Below the pieces are notes generated by a model. The model made no database searches and was not told the DNA's origin. It worked only from the letters and a program-made list of their open reading frames with translations. Position numbers and translations under genes: made by a program. Positions 54,455 to 62,665 of a stretch of 64,000 bases of DNA are shown here, piece by piece. Position 1 is the stretch's first letter; each line of letters begins with the position of its first letter. The stretch spans positions 1 through 64,000 of the forward strand of contig JABCTC010000017.1 of the NCBI GenBank assembly GCA_018238545.1, given 5' to 3'. The DNA is from Candidatus Heimdallarchaeota archaeon. GTDB lineage: Archaea; Asgardarchaeota; Heimdallarchaeia; Heimdallarchaeales; Heimdallarchaeaceae.

Positions 54455-54640
54455 TCAATTTATTTTCTTCAATTTATGTGCGATAATTGCGTATAAAAAA
54501 GCCCCTGCGAATAATATCAGAAAGATTATCCACGGTGAATTATCAGTAATAGTATTATCCTGTACAGCATAAGCAGATATTGCATCCAATATGATGAATA
54601 TGTTCATGACTAGAAATATATGGACTTTTCTCATCTTCAA
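54455..54640 (-). CDS. Small two-TM membrane protein
   Basis: 61 residues. A signal-like first segment (IFLVMNIFIILDAISAYAV), a short outside loop (QDNTITDNSP) and a second segment (WIIFLILFAGAFLYAIIAH) with a basic end. No family recognised. Confidence 0.45.
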   Translation of the reverse strand: MKMRKVHIFLVMNIFIILDAISAYAVQDNTITDNSPWIIFLILFAGAFLYAIIAHKLKKIN

Positions 54641-54712
54641 AAAGGCATAATTTCAACACTTTAATAATTTATCTTTATTCCTTTACGAAGAGCTTAAAAA
54701 TATAGTAATTGA

Positions 54713-55363
54713 TTGCACTCAATGAGTAATTTTCAGTTAGATTTAGAGATTACCGGTCCTTTGAAAACAAACTGTTATTTGCTATATGATAAAGAATCAG
54801 GAGACGCGGCTCTCTTTGACGTTGCTGGTGAGATAGGAAAGCATCTTAAAACTATAAAAATAGAAAATCTTACAGTAAAATATCTGTTCTGTACTCACTT
54901 GCATTTTGATCATGTTATGGGTATAGAAGAAGTAAGAACACTGTTCCCTGACGCCAAACTTGCATGTAATGAAAAAGAACTTGACGTGCTAGAAAATATG
55001 GGGAAATTTGCACGAATCTTTCAATTTGATCCTGCCTCTTTAGGAAAGTTTGATATTTTTATTGAGGATAATCAGAGCTTTGAACTTGGGAAATTAAAGA
55101 TTAAAGCCATTCTATCTCCAGGTCATACACCAGGTAGTATATGTTTTTACTTTGAAGATAGATTAATATCAGGAGATGTACTATTTAACCGAGGCGTAGG
55201 AAGAACAGATTTTTACGGAGGTTCGTTTTCTGAATTAGAAAAATCAGTTAGAAAGTTATTTACTTTACCAGAAGACACAGTTGTCTATCCAGGACATGGT
55301 GAAATGACCGATATAGGGTCTGAAAAAAGAGAAAATCCTTTTATTAGTTCCAGTATTTTATAA
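54713..55363 (+). CDS. Metallo-beta-lactamase-fold hydrolase (glyoxalase II-like)
   Basis: 216 residues. Zinc motifs in order: THLHFDHVMG (HxHxDH), SPGHTPGSI, SGDVLFNRGVGRTDF and YPGHGEMT. The domain layout, with Gly-Arg-Thr-Asp and the final His, matches the YcbL/glyoxalase II-like branch, which hydrolyses thioesters or removes methylglyoxal adducts. An exact substrate cannot be given. Its stop overlaps the convergent phosphatase gene by 6 bp. Confidence 0.87.
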   Translation: MHSMSNFQLDLEITGPLKTNCYLLYDKESGDAALFDVAGEIGKHLKTIKIENLTVKYLFCTHLHFDHVMGIEEVRTLFPDAKLACNEKELDVLENMGKFARIFQFDPASLGKFDIFIEDNQSFELGKLKIKAILSPGHTPGSICFYFEDRLISGDVLFNRGVGRTDFYGGSFSELEKSVRKLFTLPEDTVVYPGHGEMTDIGSEKRENPFISSSIL

Positions 55364-56011
55364 AAATCGTTTCTCTATATCTTCTTTGATTTTTGAGAAA
55401 CTATCGAAAACTTGAAGCTTGCTATCTGCTTCTAATTTCTTGGCTAAATCTTCATTATTCCTGGCATAAATGATATCTGCTAGTTCAGTTGCTGGAAAGA
55501 TGTCTGATAAACCATCTCCAATATATATTATTTTGTAGCCTTCATTCTTCAGTTTCAACACATGAGAATATTTACAATTTGCACAACCATGTTCACATTC
55601 AGGAGTATTGAAGCTGAGCTTTAATTTGTTATCTACTAAATCTGCATCATTTGCTAAAATATCTAAGCTCTCTACTTTTATTTCGTGATTTTCTAGAATT
55701 CTATTGATGTACTTTTGAAAGCCATCAGAAAGGATGAGGAACTTAATATTTTTTTGCAACATCCAATTATAAAAATCATAGAATGAAGGATCAATTTTCA
55801 TCGTATCAACAATAGTGAAAATCTCTTCCCATGTAGTATGTTCTATCATCCCCCATTGTTTAATAAGAGCCTCTCTTGTGCCAATTTGACCGTCTATAAC
55901 AAACTTATCAACAGCTTGCCAGTCCCCTTTTGTCAGCTTAGAAAGAAGAGTTTTACCTGTATCCATCAACGTGATTGTTCCATCAAAGTCACAACATATA
56001 GCAATAGGCAT
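55358..56011 (-). CDS. HAD phosphatase, MtnX-like
   Basis: 217 residues. HAD motif I FDGTITLMDTG with catalytic aspartates, motif II LILSDGFQKYI and motif IV YIGDGLSDIFPA. The C1-type cap region has the extra CEHGCANCKYSHV, a cluster of three cysteines common in MtnX/SerB-like phosphatases of this group. MtnX dephosphorylates the methionine-salvage intermediate; an alternative is another phosphoserine-like substrate. No salvage genes are adjacent. Confidence 0.8.
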   Translation of the reverse strand: MPIAICCDFDGTITLMDTGKTLLSKLTKGDWQAVDKFVIDGQIGTREALIKQWGMIEHTTWEEIFTIVDTMKIDPSFYDFYNWMLQKNIKFLILSDGFQKYINRILENHEIKVESLDILANDADLVDNKLKLSFNTPECEHGCANCKYSHVLKLKNEGYKIIYIGDGLSDIFPATELADIIYARNNEDLAKKLEADSKLQVFDSFSKIKEDIEKRFL

Positions 56012-56080
56012 TAGTTTGATGAATTCTATACAAAAGAAAAGGTTTGCTGTTGATAATTAAATTTGTTAACTCAACAGATC

Positions 56081-56182
56081 TGGGTTACACTTGAGGGTAC
56101 ATGGAGAGTTAAGGAGACATTCATAAATTTTTCACCAGGTTACATTTGGTTTTTATGTTTATCACGTACCCTCAATAACCCA
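56081..56182. repeat. Imperfect 16-bp inverted repeat with 65-nt spacer
   Basis: TGGGTT (56081-56086) and TTGAGGGTAC (56091-56100) pair with GTACCCTCAA (56166-56175) and AACCCA (56177-56182). It lies in the 327-bp divergent region between the MtnX-like and TldD genes. It could be a regulatory RNA fold, an operator pair, or the ends of a miniature element. Nothing else is seen in this stretch. Confidence 0.45.
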
Positions 56183-56338
56183 TTCTTTAAACTGTCACTA
56201 AAGTGGTTTTAGTTAACATGTTGCTATCTAATTACAAACCTATTAAAATGCTAACATAATATGATGATTGCACAGTACCATATTTGGCTAGTTATATATA
56301 TGTCAAAGATAAAGAAACATCTGAAAGGGGTGTAACCT

Positions 56339-57706
56339 ATCGATTCACTTGATAACTTACTCAAGATTGCAGAACAGCAAGGAACCTCTTATTCAGATAT
56401 CCGTTTTGGAAGAATTGAGGAGAAAAAAATACAAGCTATTAATGGCGAGATTGTCAATGAAATAAATTGTATTAGCTCTGGATATGGTATGCGGATGCTG
56501 TCTGAAGGAATCGTTACTTTCACTTCTACACCTGATTTGAAATACGCAGAAGAACATATTAAGAAAGCTGTAAAGACTGCTAACCTTGTAACTAAGTGGA
56601 AGAAAGGAATTACCTCATTAACGGAAGTACCTATCTCGGATTCCACTGTAATAAGAGAAGCAAAAATTAACTGGAAAGATCTCGATAAAAGTGAATTCAA
56701 GGAAAAGATAAAAACATTTCAAAAACACATTGAAGAGAAATTAAAAGTAAAAGCTCTAATTGAAACTGATATAGTATTCCTAAATTGGTCTGAACGATTT
56801 GCAAGTAGTGAGGGATCAAAAGTTTATCAAGAATATCCTTATGCAATTTTGACTTTAACAGGTCGAGTAATGCATAATAACACACAAGTAAAATATTACA
56901 AAAATTATGGAGGATTAGGTGGAGTAGATGTATTACCTTTTGACAAACTAGACGAAACTGATAGTTTTGTAGAAGTAATCAATAACCTCCCTTCTGCTAG
57001 ATCTATATGTCAAGGAACTACTAAAGCCGTTTTAAGTGAAGACATGGCTTGGACATGTTTACATGAAGTACTGGGGCACTCATTAGAAGCAGATAACGTT
57101 CTTTCAGGTCGTTCTTTTTCAGCAGGCATGCTAGGGATGAAACTCGCTCCCTCTATTGTTAGTGTCATTGATGATCCTTATATTGAAACAGTTGGGTATT
57201 ATGAATATGATTCTGAAGGGATTAAAGGAAGAGGGACCTTATTAGTAGATGAAGGTATATTGGTTGATTTTCTACATAGTCGAGAAACAGCTGCTGCTAT
57301 GGATAGTGAGCCTTCCTCTAATTATCGTGCTTTTAGTTTTGAATTTTTACCTCAGGTTCGAATGAGCAATTTCTTCTTTGAGCCAAAGGATTATTCCGAA
57401 GAGGAATTATTTGAAAATGTTAGAAAAGGCATCTATATAGGTGAAGGATTAGCGGGATCAGCAGAACCTCAAACTGGTGAATATAATTTCGATGCTCAAT
57501 ATGGAAGAACAATAGAAAATGGTGAGCTTACCGATTACATTCTTCAATTTCAGATTAGTGGTCGTATGACTGAAACTTTGTCAAAAATCGAGTGTGTTGG
57601 AGATAGACTCCTTGCTCAACCAGGAAGTTGCGTTAAGAATAATCAACGAATTTTTGTTGGTTCTGTTTGCCCTAAAATAGCTGTTTCTGAGATGAGAGTG
57701 AGCTAA
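56339..57706 (+). CDS. tldD: TldD metalloprotease (non-AUG start)
   Basis: About 455 residues. TldD forms a heterodimer with TldE and cleaves unfolded peptides using a zinc HEXXXH site: here HEVLGHSLEAD. Also visible are GMRMLSEG in the N-terminal half and VSVIDDPYIETVGYYEYDSE GIKG. The conserved N-terminus (IDSLDNLLKIAEQQGTSYSD) begins after an in-frame TAA with no ATG, GTG or TTG. The best candidate is ATC at 56339, 6 bp after AAGGGGTG. Either a rare start codon or an assembly error is implied. tldE follows directly. Confidence 0.85.
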   Translation: MDSLDNLLKIAEQQGTSYSDIRFGRIEEKKIQAINGEIVNEINCISSGYGMRMLSEGIVTFTSTPDLKYAEEHIKKAVKTANLVTKWKKGITSLTEVPISDSTVIREAKINWKDLDKSEFKEKIKTFQKHIEEKLKVKALIETDIVFLNWSERFASSEGSKVYQEYPYAILTLTGRVMHNNTQVKYYKNYGGLGGVDVLPFDKLDETDSFVEVINNLPSARSICQGTTKAVLSEDMAWTCLHEVLGHSLEADNVLSGRSFSAGMLGMKLAPSIVSVIDDPYIETVGYYEYDSEGIKGRGTLLVDEGILVDFLHSRETAAAMDSEPSSNYRAFSFEFLPQVRMSNFFFEPKDYSEEELFENVRKGIYIGEGLAGSAEPQTGEYNFDAQYGRTIENGELTDYILQFQISGRMTETLSKIECVGDRLLAQPGSCVKNNQRIFVGSVCPKIAVSEMRVS

Positions 57707-59059
57707 ATGTATACAGATGAAGAGTTAAAAGATACAGCAGTTAGAGTGCTTCGAAAACTTGAACAGAAGTACAAATTCGAATGCGCTGAGGTATACATTC
57801 AATCTCTTGCGCATATGATGGGTGGAACAGAATACCGAACTCCCAAAGTTTTTCAATCCACTCACCGAGCAGGTTGTGCGCTGAGATATTTTAAGGATAA
57901 TGAGTTGTTTTTTGCTTGTTTTCCATTACCGACAGTACTCACAGAAATTGATAATTTACTTGATATTACAAGTTTTCCTATATCATCAAAAAAGTTTGAG
58001 TTTCCTGAAATCAGTCTAGGTTCTTCAAGAATTGAAAACATCTACGATAGAAGAATTGCTTCTATGAATGAGGAAGAAATATTCAATTTATCTTATTCTC
58101 TTAATCAAGCCGATGAAAGCTTCAAGGAGATAATTCTTGATGGTTCTCTTATGCTATCATTAGAACGAAAAGTTATTGCAAATTCTTCGCAAGCTGTAGC
58201 ATTTGAAAAAAGTACTTGGTTTGATATTGATACCAGAGCTATATATCGCGGTTATGATATGATTTCAAGTTCTGAGAAGCATCTTACAAGTAGACAGATA
58301 CCTGCATCTATTAACAGTATTATTGATGATCTAATCTCTGAGACAATACAAAAAACCATCCATGCTGATAAAATTGAAAATATTGAAGTTCCAATAGTAT
58401 TCTCCCCAATGGCATTCTCTCAGATATTTTCCTTTTCTTTTGTTCCCCTTTTAAGTGCAAGTTCAAGTAATAAATTATCTTTAGAGTTATCATCGAACTT
58501 CAATTTAACAGATGATGGTACCGTTCCAGGTCTTCCAAATTCCACTGCTTTTGACGATGAAGGAGTAAATCAAGCGAAAACAATTGTAATTAAGAACGGT
58601 ATATTTGAACAATCTCTAAATAGTTCTCAGTTTTTGAATTCAGGTGAAGAAAGCTCTGGGAATTCTTTCCGCGTAAAAATGTTTGAATATTTTCCAAGAA
58701 ATTATCAAGCTTATCCATCCATATTTCCTTCTAATCTTTTAATAGGTGAAGGGGAGACTTCATCAGAAAATATTATTGCAGAAATATCTGATGGAATATT
58801 CATCAATTCCACACAAGGATATATGACTGCAGACTATCATTCTGGTGCCTTTAAGGTTTCAGCAAATGATGCTTATAAAATTTCCAATGGAGAAATTATT
58901 GGTACACTAGATACATTTGATATTATTGGCAATATTTTTGAACTACTTTCAAAAGACACATTATTCTCTAAAGACAGGAGAGTTGTTCGTCCAAGCAATA
59001 CTCCTTATAGCATTGTGTCACCTTTTGTTGCTACTGATGAACTAACAATCTTCCTTTAG
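57707..59059 (+). CDS. tldE: TldE/PmbA subunit
   Basis: 450 residues, the non-catalytic partner of TldD: no HEXXXH motif is present. Family features include SSQAVAFEKSTWFDIDTRAI, IVFSPMAFSQIFSFSFVPLL, LNLTDDGTVPGLPNSTAFDDEG (NLTDDGTVPG) and FINSTQGYMTADYHSGAF. Its ATG follows the tldD stop with no gap, so the subunits are co-translated. The Tld pair processes peptides, for example modified RiPPs or gyrase inhibitors in bacteria. Confidence 0.88.
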   Translation: MYTDEELKDTAVRVLRKLEQKYKFECAEVYIQSLAHMMGGTEYRTPKVFQSTHRAGCALRYFKDNELFFACFPLPTVLTEIDNLLDITSFPISSKKFEFPEISLGSSRIENIYDRRIASMNEEEIFNLSYSLNQADESFKEIILDGSLMLSLERKVIANSSQAVAFEKSTWFDIDTRAIYRGYDMISSSEKHLTSRQIPASINSIIDDLISETIQKTIHADKIENIEVPIVFSPMAFSQIFSFSFVPLLSASSSNKLSLELSSNFNLTDDGTVPGLPNSTAFDDEGVNQAKTIVIKNGIFEQSLNSSQFLNSGEESSGNSFRVKMFEYFPRNYQAYPSIFPSNLLIGEGETSSENIIAEISDGIFINSTQGYMTADYHSGAFKVSANDAYKISNGEIIGTLDTFDIIGNIFELLSKDTLFSKDRRVVRPSNTPYSIVSPFVATDELTIFL

Positions 59060-59162
59060 TCGTTTAATCATCTCTCTCTGTATTTTTAAATAAAAACAAG
59101 TTCGAAAAAGTTTAAAAATACAAATGCTTTCCCAACTTTGAATATAAAGCCCCCATTTAACG

Positions 59163-60686
59163 GTGATTTCATTGGTAAAAAAACGAACGTTCTCAGCTAT
59201 AACAATATTAGTTTTGATGTGTAGTATGAGTATTATAACCCTATCTCAAAGCAAGATTGAACAACCTTCGACTCTACCCAGATTCGATGCAGCATATAGA
59301 CCTATATATGCTGGAGGAGATGATAATACAACAGTAGTGGTTGCAAGAAATGATGCAGTATTTAACGGCTCTATAATAAAAGCTGATGCACCTCTTTACT
59401 CAAATATGACAACAAATGTAACTATCTGGTACAAATTTAATGGGGGAGATAACGAGTCAGCGCCTTTATTGTTTGGTGATGAAGGAACAACTATTCCTGA
59501 TGGTTTAAGCTGGAACGATCCAACTTTAATGACTTATGATAACGAATCCACAGTTGAAATTGGTTTTGATGTTTATGCGTATTATAATTATACATTTAAC
59601 TTAAACTCCTCATTTATATCATTCTACGCAAGGTATGGTGAATATGAAGATGATTTCAAAATACCAAATATTATCACCACAGGTGTATGGTTAGAATCCT
59701 ATTTTGTTCAAGAAGAATACACCCAGTATGAGGATATTGAGTTAGATATTATTTTACATGATTACAATATCACCGAATATGGTTTAATGTATAGAGAAGT
59801 AGAACCAACACATAGTCTCCCATTTGAGAATGTAACATACTCTCTTTCTGATGAAGGTGTTCAGACAAATGTAACTGCAGCAATTGCTCATTCTTTTGAG
59901 GTTGGAACTGAATTAGAAATTAGATCATTTATTGTTCACTATGATAACATAACTTCAGAAAACAGGATTCTAAGAGAAAACAAAGTTCGTCTAATTACTC
60001 TAGTCGATGGTAATCCTGATTTAACAATTGACACAGAACTCTTCACTAATTCTAGAGAAATAAGCATTAATTGGTATGCTGAAGCCATTAACTCGAATAT
60101 TACAGCTGTTGAAGTTGATTGGGATGACGGTACAGGTGTAGAATCAATTTCTAATGTATCGATATTTATTATTGCCCACGAATATGCTAGTAGTGGTGAA
60201 TACAATATTTTTGTAACTGCTTATGCAGGACTTGGAGTTACAACAGAGAATATCACTATTCTAATAGAGACTATAGCACCAACGGGGACAGTTTTCATTA
60301 TTGATGAAGCAGGAAATTCAATTGCACCAAATGCAACGGATACTGTTGATATCATCGTTGAGAAAAAGGAACTTAGGTTCAATGTTTCAGGTGTTGACGA
60401 AATAGGTGGTAGTGGTGTAGAAAAACTCGTCATTGAGACTGATGAAGGTAATATTATTGAAAGTCCAGTGGACAAAGTGATAACTATACCATTCCTCGAA
60501 TATGGTTTCCATGTTATAACCTTCAAAGTAGTAGATTTCGCAGGTAATGAATATTCTTTTGTTGTTTATGTAAAATTAATTGAAAAAGAATTACCAACTT
60601 ATGCCGGTGTTCCATTTCCATTTGGGTTGGTTACTGTTGTAGGTCTTATTGCTGTTACTTTGATTTATCTCAATAAAAGAAGATAA
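59163..60686 (+). CDS. Surface glycoprotein-like protein with PKD-like domain
   Basis: 507 residues, from GTG 59163: signal peptide (about 1-30), long beta-rich extracellular part with many N-x-S/T sites, a PKD-like domain (AVEVDWDDGTGVESI ... HEYASSGEYNIFVTAYAG), a second Ig-like domain with LRFNVSGVDEIGGSGVEKL, and a C-terminal anchor (PFGLVTVVGLIAVTLIYLNK). Probable cell-envelope or S-layer-associated protein. No catalytic motif is seen. Confidence 0.78.
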   Translation: MISLVKKRTFSAITILVLMCSMSIITLSQSKIEQPSTLPRFDAAYRPIYAGGDDNTTVVVARNDAVFNGSIIKADAPLYSNMTTNVTIWYKFNGGDNESAPLLFGDEGTTIPDGLSWNDPTLMTYDNESTVEIGFDVYAYYNYTFNLNSSFISFYARYGEYEDDFKIPNIITTGVWLESYFVQEEYTQYEDIELDIILHDYNITEYGLMYREVEPTHSLPFENVTYSLSDEGVQTNVTAAIAHSFEVGTELEIRSFIVHYDNITSENRILRENKVRLITLVDGNPDLTIDTELFTNSREISINWYAEAINSNITAVEVDWDDGTGVESISNVSIFIIAHEYASSGEYNIFVTAYAGLGVTTENITILIETIAPTGTVFIIDEAGNSIAPNATDTVDIIVEKKELRFNVSGVDEIGGSGVEKLVIETDEGNIIESPVDKVITIPFLEYGFHVITFKVVDFAGNEYSFVVYVKLIEKELPTYAGVPFPFGLVTVVGLIAVTLIYLNKRR

Positions 60687-60751
60687 ACTCTTCTCCTTTC
60701 TCTTTTTCTTTTGTAAAACCTTTTTAGTATCTTCTGACTATAATTATTAGC

Positions 60752-61312
60752 ATGTCTAGTAAGTATAATCCTAACCAGTTGATGAGTGAGGAAGAAATTG
60801 TGAAGTATTTACTTGACTCATTAGATGATGATAGAAAGGACTTTAGCATTTTTGCTATCAGACAACTTAAACATTATCATTCATCGAAGATAATAGAAAC
60901 ATTGCTAGAGATTGTAGAAAGGGACGGAGATATAGATAAAACAATTGCAGCTCTAGGTTCTCTGCAGAAACGAAAACCCAATTTTTATGCTAAAAATATA
61001 ATCCTAAAACAATTATTATCTCCTGAGGAAGAAGTCCGGACGGAAGCAGCGCATATTCTCCTAGAATATGATGAAAGCATAATACCCGATTTAGAAAAAA
61101 TATACTGTAATGATACACCAAATTATGCCATAGATAAAATCGTTTGGTTACTAGGTAAGGTTGGAAATCCTGATACTCTGGAAACATTAAATGATTATGA
61201 AGAAACCATACAAGAAAAAAACCGGTCTACACTAGAAGATGCAATTGAGAATATTAAAAGAAAGTACACTAAATTGATGTTCAAAGAGATAGAAAAAAAA
61301 GATGAAGATTAA
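60752..61312 (+). CDS. Small HEAT-repeat protein
   Basis: 186 residues with about four HEAT-type repeats (FSIFAIRQLKHYHSSKIIET, LKQLLSPEEEVRTEAAHILL, DKIVWLLGKVGNPDTLETL) and a basic helical tail. Third HEAT protein of the window. It ends exactly where the convergent RidA gene ends, leaving no intergenic space. Confidence 0.75.
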   Translation: MSSKYNPNQLMSEEEIVKYLLDSLDDDRKDFSIFAIRQLKHYHSSKIIETLLEIVERDGDIDKTIAALGSLQKRKPNFYAKNIILKQLLSPEEEVRTEAAHILLEYDESIIPDLEKIYCNDTPNYAIDKIVWLLGKVGNPDTLETLNDYEETIQEKNRSTLEDAIENIKRKYTKLMFKEIEKKDED

Positions 61313-61699
61313 CTATTCCTTCCACGCAATTGCAGAAATTTCTACATCAACATCTAAAGGTAGTCTAGCAACTTCAATAGCGGCCCTGGCAGGAGGTTTT
61401 TCACCAAAAAATGACCCATAAACTTCATTCATTTGTTTAAATTCATCCATATTTTTAAGATATACCCTACATCTTACTAGATCATCCATAGAATAACCTG
61501 CTTCCTCTACTATTGCTTTCAAGTTTTCCATCACTTGCTTTGTAGCGCTTTGTATATTACCTCTAATTATATCTCCTGTGGAAGGATTTGCAGGGATCTG
61601 TCCAGCAATAAATAAGAATTCACCAGCTTGAATAGCTTGTGAATATGGACCAACAGGAGAAGGTGCATTTTCTGTTAAAATTACTTTTTTAGATGACAT
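61313..61699 (-). CDS. ridA: RidA-family enamine/imine deaminase
   Basis: 128 residues, the normal length. Conserved: [33 protein letters not shown], the helical [15 protein letters not shown] and the C-terminal signature [20 protein letters not shown] with the catalytic Arg and Glu. RidA hydrolyses reactive enamines from PLP enzymes, fitting the aminotransferase in this region. It is 42 bp downstream of the ureohydrolase gene on the same strand, probably one operon. Confidence 0.93.
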   Translation of the reverse strand: MSSKKVILTENAPSPVGPYSQAIQAGEFLFIAGQIPANPSTGDIIRGNIQSATKQVMENLKAIVEEAGYSMDDLVRCRVYLKNMDEFKQMNEVYGSFFGEKPPARAAIEVARLPLDVDVEISAIAWKE

Positions 61700-61740
61700 G
61701 TTCTAAAATTTGCTTTTGATATAATAAACATTATCCTAAA

Positions 61741-62616
61741 TCAATTATCTGTAAGATTCTGAAGAATGAAATAGATTAAACCAACCGCAAAATTAAGAAC
61801 AATTCTATCTTTTCTAGAATATTTTGTTTCAACTATATCAACATATATTGTCTTAGGAAGGATGATTTTAATGACTTCCATCAATAATTGAGGAGTAAGT
61901 CCAAAAGGTTCTGCTGTTGCTAGAGTTGGCACAAAGGCTTGATCTAGAGTATCGAGGTCGATTGAAAGGAATATTCGATCAAACTTTTTAACAAAATTCT
62001 GTATGACCTTTAATGATTTATCTTTCTCAGAAAATAGTTTGTGCGTAGGCATAAATTCGATATCATCACTACTTAATTTTTCGTGTTCTTGTGATGTCTG
62101 TGTATATGCATGGCCACCAATAAGGAGCATCTGACTTGCATCTAATTTCAAATCTTTCTTAAGATTAGCAAAAACCGTACCATGTGAATAAAAAACATTT
62201 GGAGGGTATTCATCATTTAGATCTGCATGTGCATCTAGCCAAATAACAGCAGTTTTTTCATCCCAAGGCGCAGCTGAAAGCATATCAAAAGTTATGCTGT
62301 GATCCCCTCCTATAGCTATTAGTTTATTGTTATTGCTCGATACTTTTTTCCAAAGCTGATTTATTTTACTAGTTTCCTTGATAGAATCAATATCTCCGAT
62401 GTCATAAAAACTAGTTTTGCATTTGGAAATATTAAATTCAGAAGAAATACCACTGAATTCGAGTGACTGTTTTCGAATTTCTTTTGGAGCTTTTCTAGAA
62501 CCTCTACGAGTAGTCTTTGCTTTCTCTATCGGAACTCCTACCAGTATGATTGAATCCTTCTCATTGAATTTAGAGAAATCTTTTACTGGATAAAAACCAA
62601 CAAATGTTCTAGTCAT
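61741..62616 (-). CDS. Arginase/agmatinase-family ureohydrolase
   Basis: 291 residues. Manganese-site motifs: GGDHSITFD, WLDAHADLND and SIDLDTLDQAFVPTLATAEP. The last differs from the usual SxDxDxxDPxxxP by Gln for Pro. Members cleave guanidino groups (arginine, agmatine, formiminoglutamate, guanidinobutyrate). Agmatinase, for polyamine synthesis, is the common archaeal form, but the substrate is not certain. Next to RidA. Confidence 0.88.
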   Translation of the reverse strand: MTRTFVGFYPVKDFSKFNEKDSIILVGVPIEKAKTTRRGSRKAPKEIRKQSLEFSGISSEFNISKCKTSFYDIGDIDSIKETSKINQLWKKVSSNNNKLIAIGGDHSITFDMLSAAPWDEKTAVIWLDAHADLNDEYPPNVFYSHGTVFANLKKDLKLDASQMLLIGGHAYTQTSQEHEKLSSDDIEFMPTHKLFSEKDKSLKVIQNFVKKFDRIFLSIDLDTLDQAFVPTLATAEPFGLTPQLLMEVIKIILPKTIYVDIVETKYSRKDRIVLNFAVGLIYFILQNLTDN

Positions 62617-62665
62617 CTTCTATCTTTCCTTTGTATAAGATATCTCAAAGAGTCCATTGATATAA

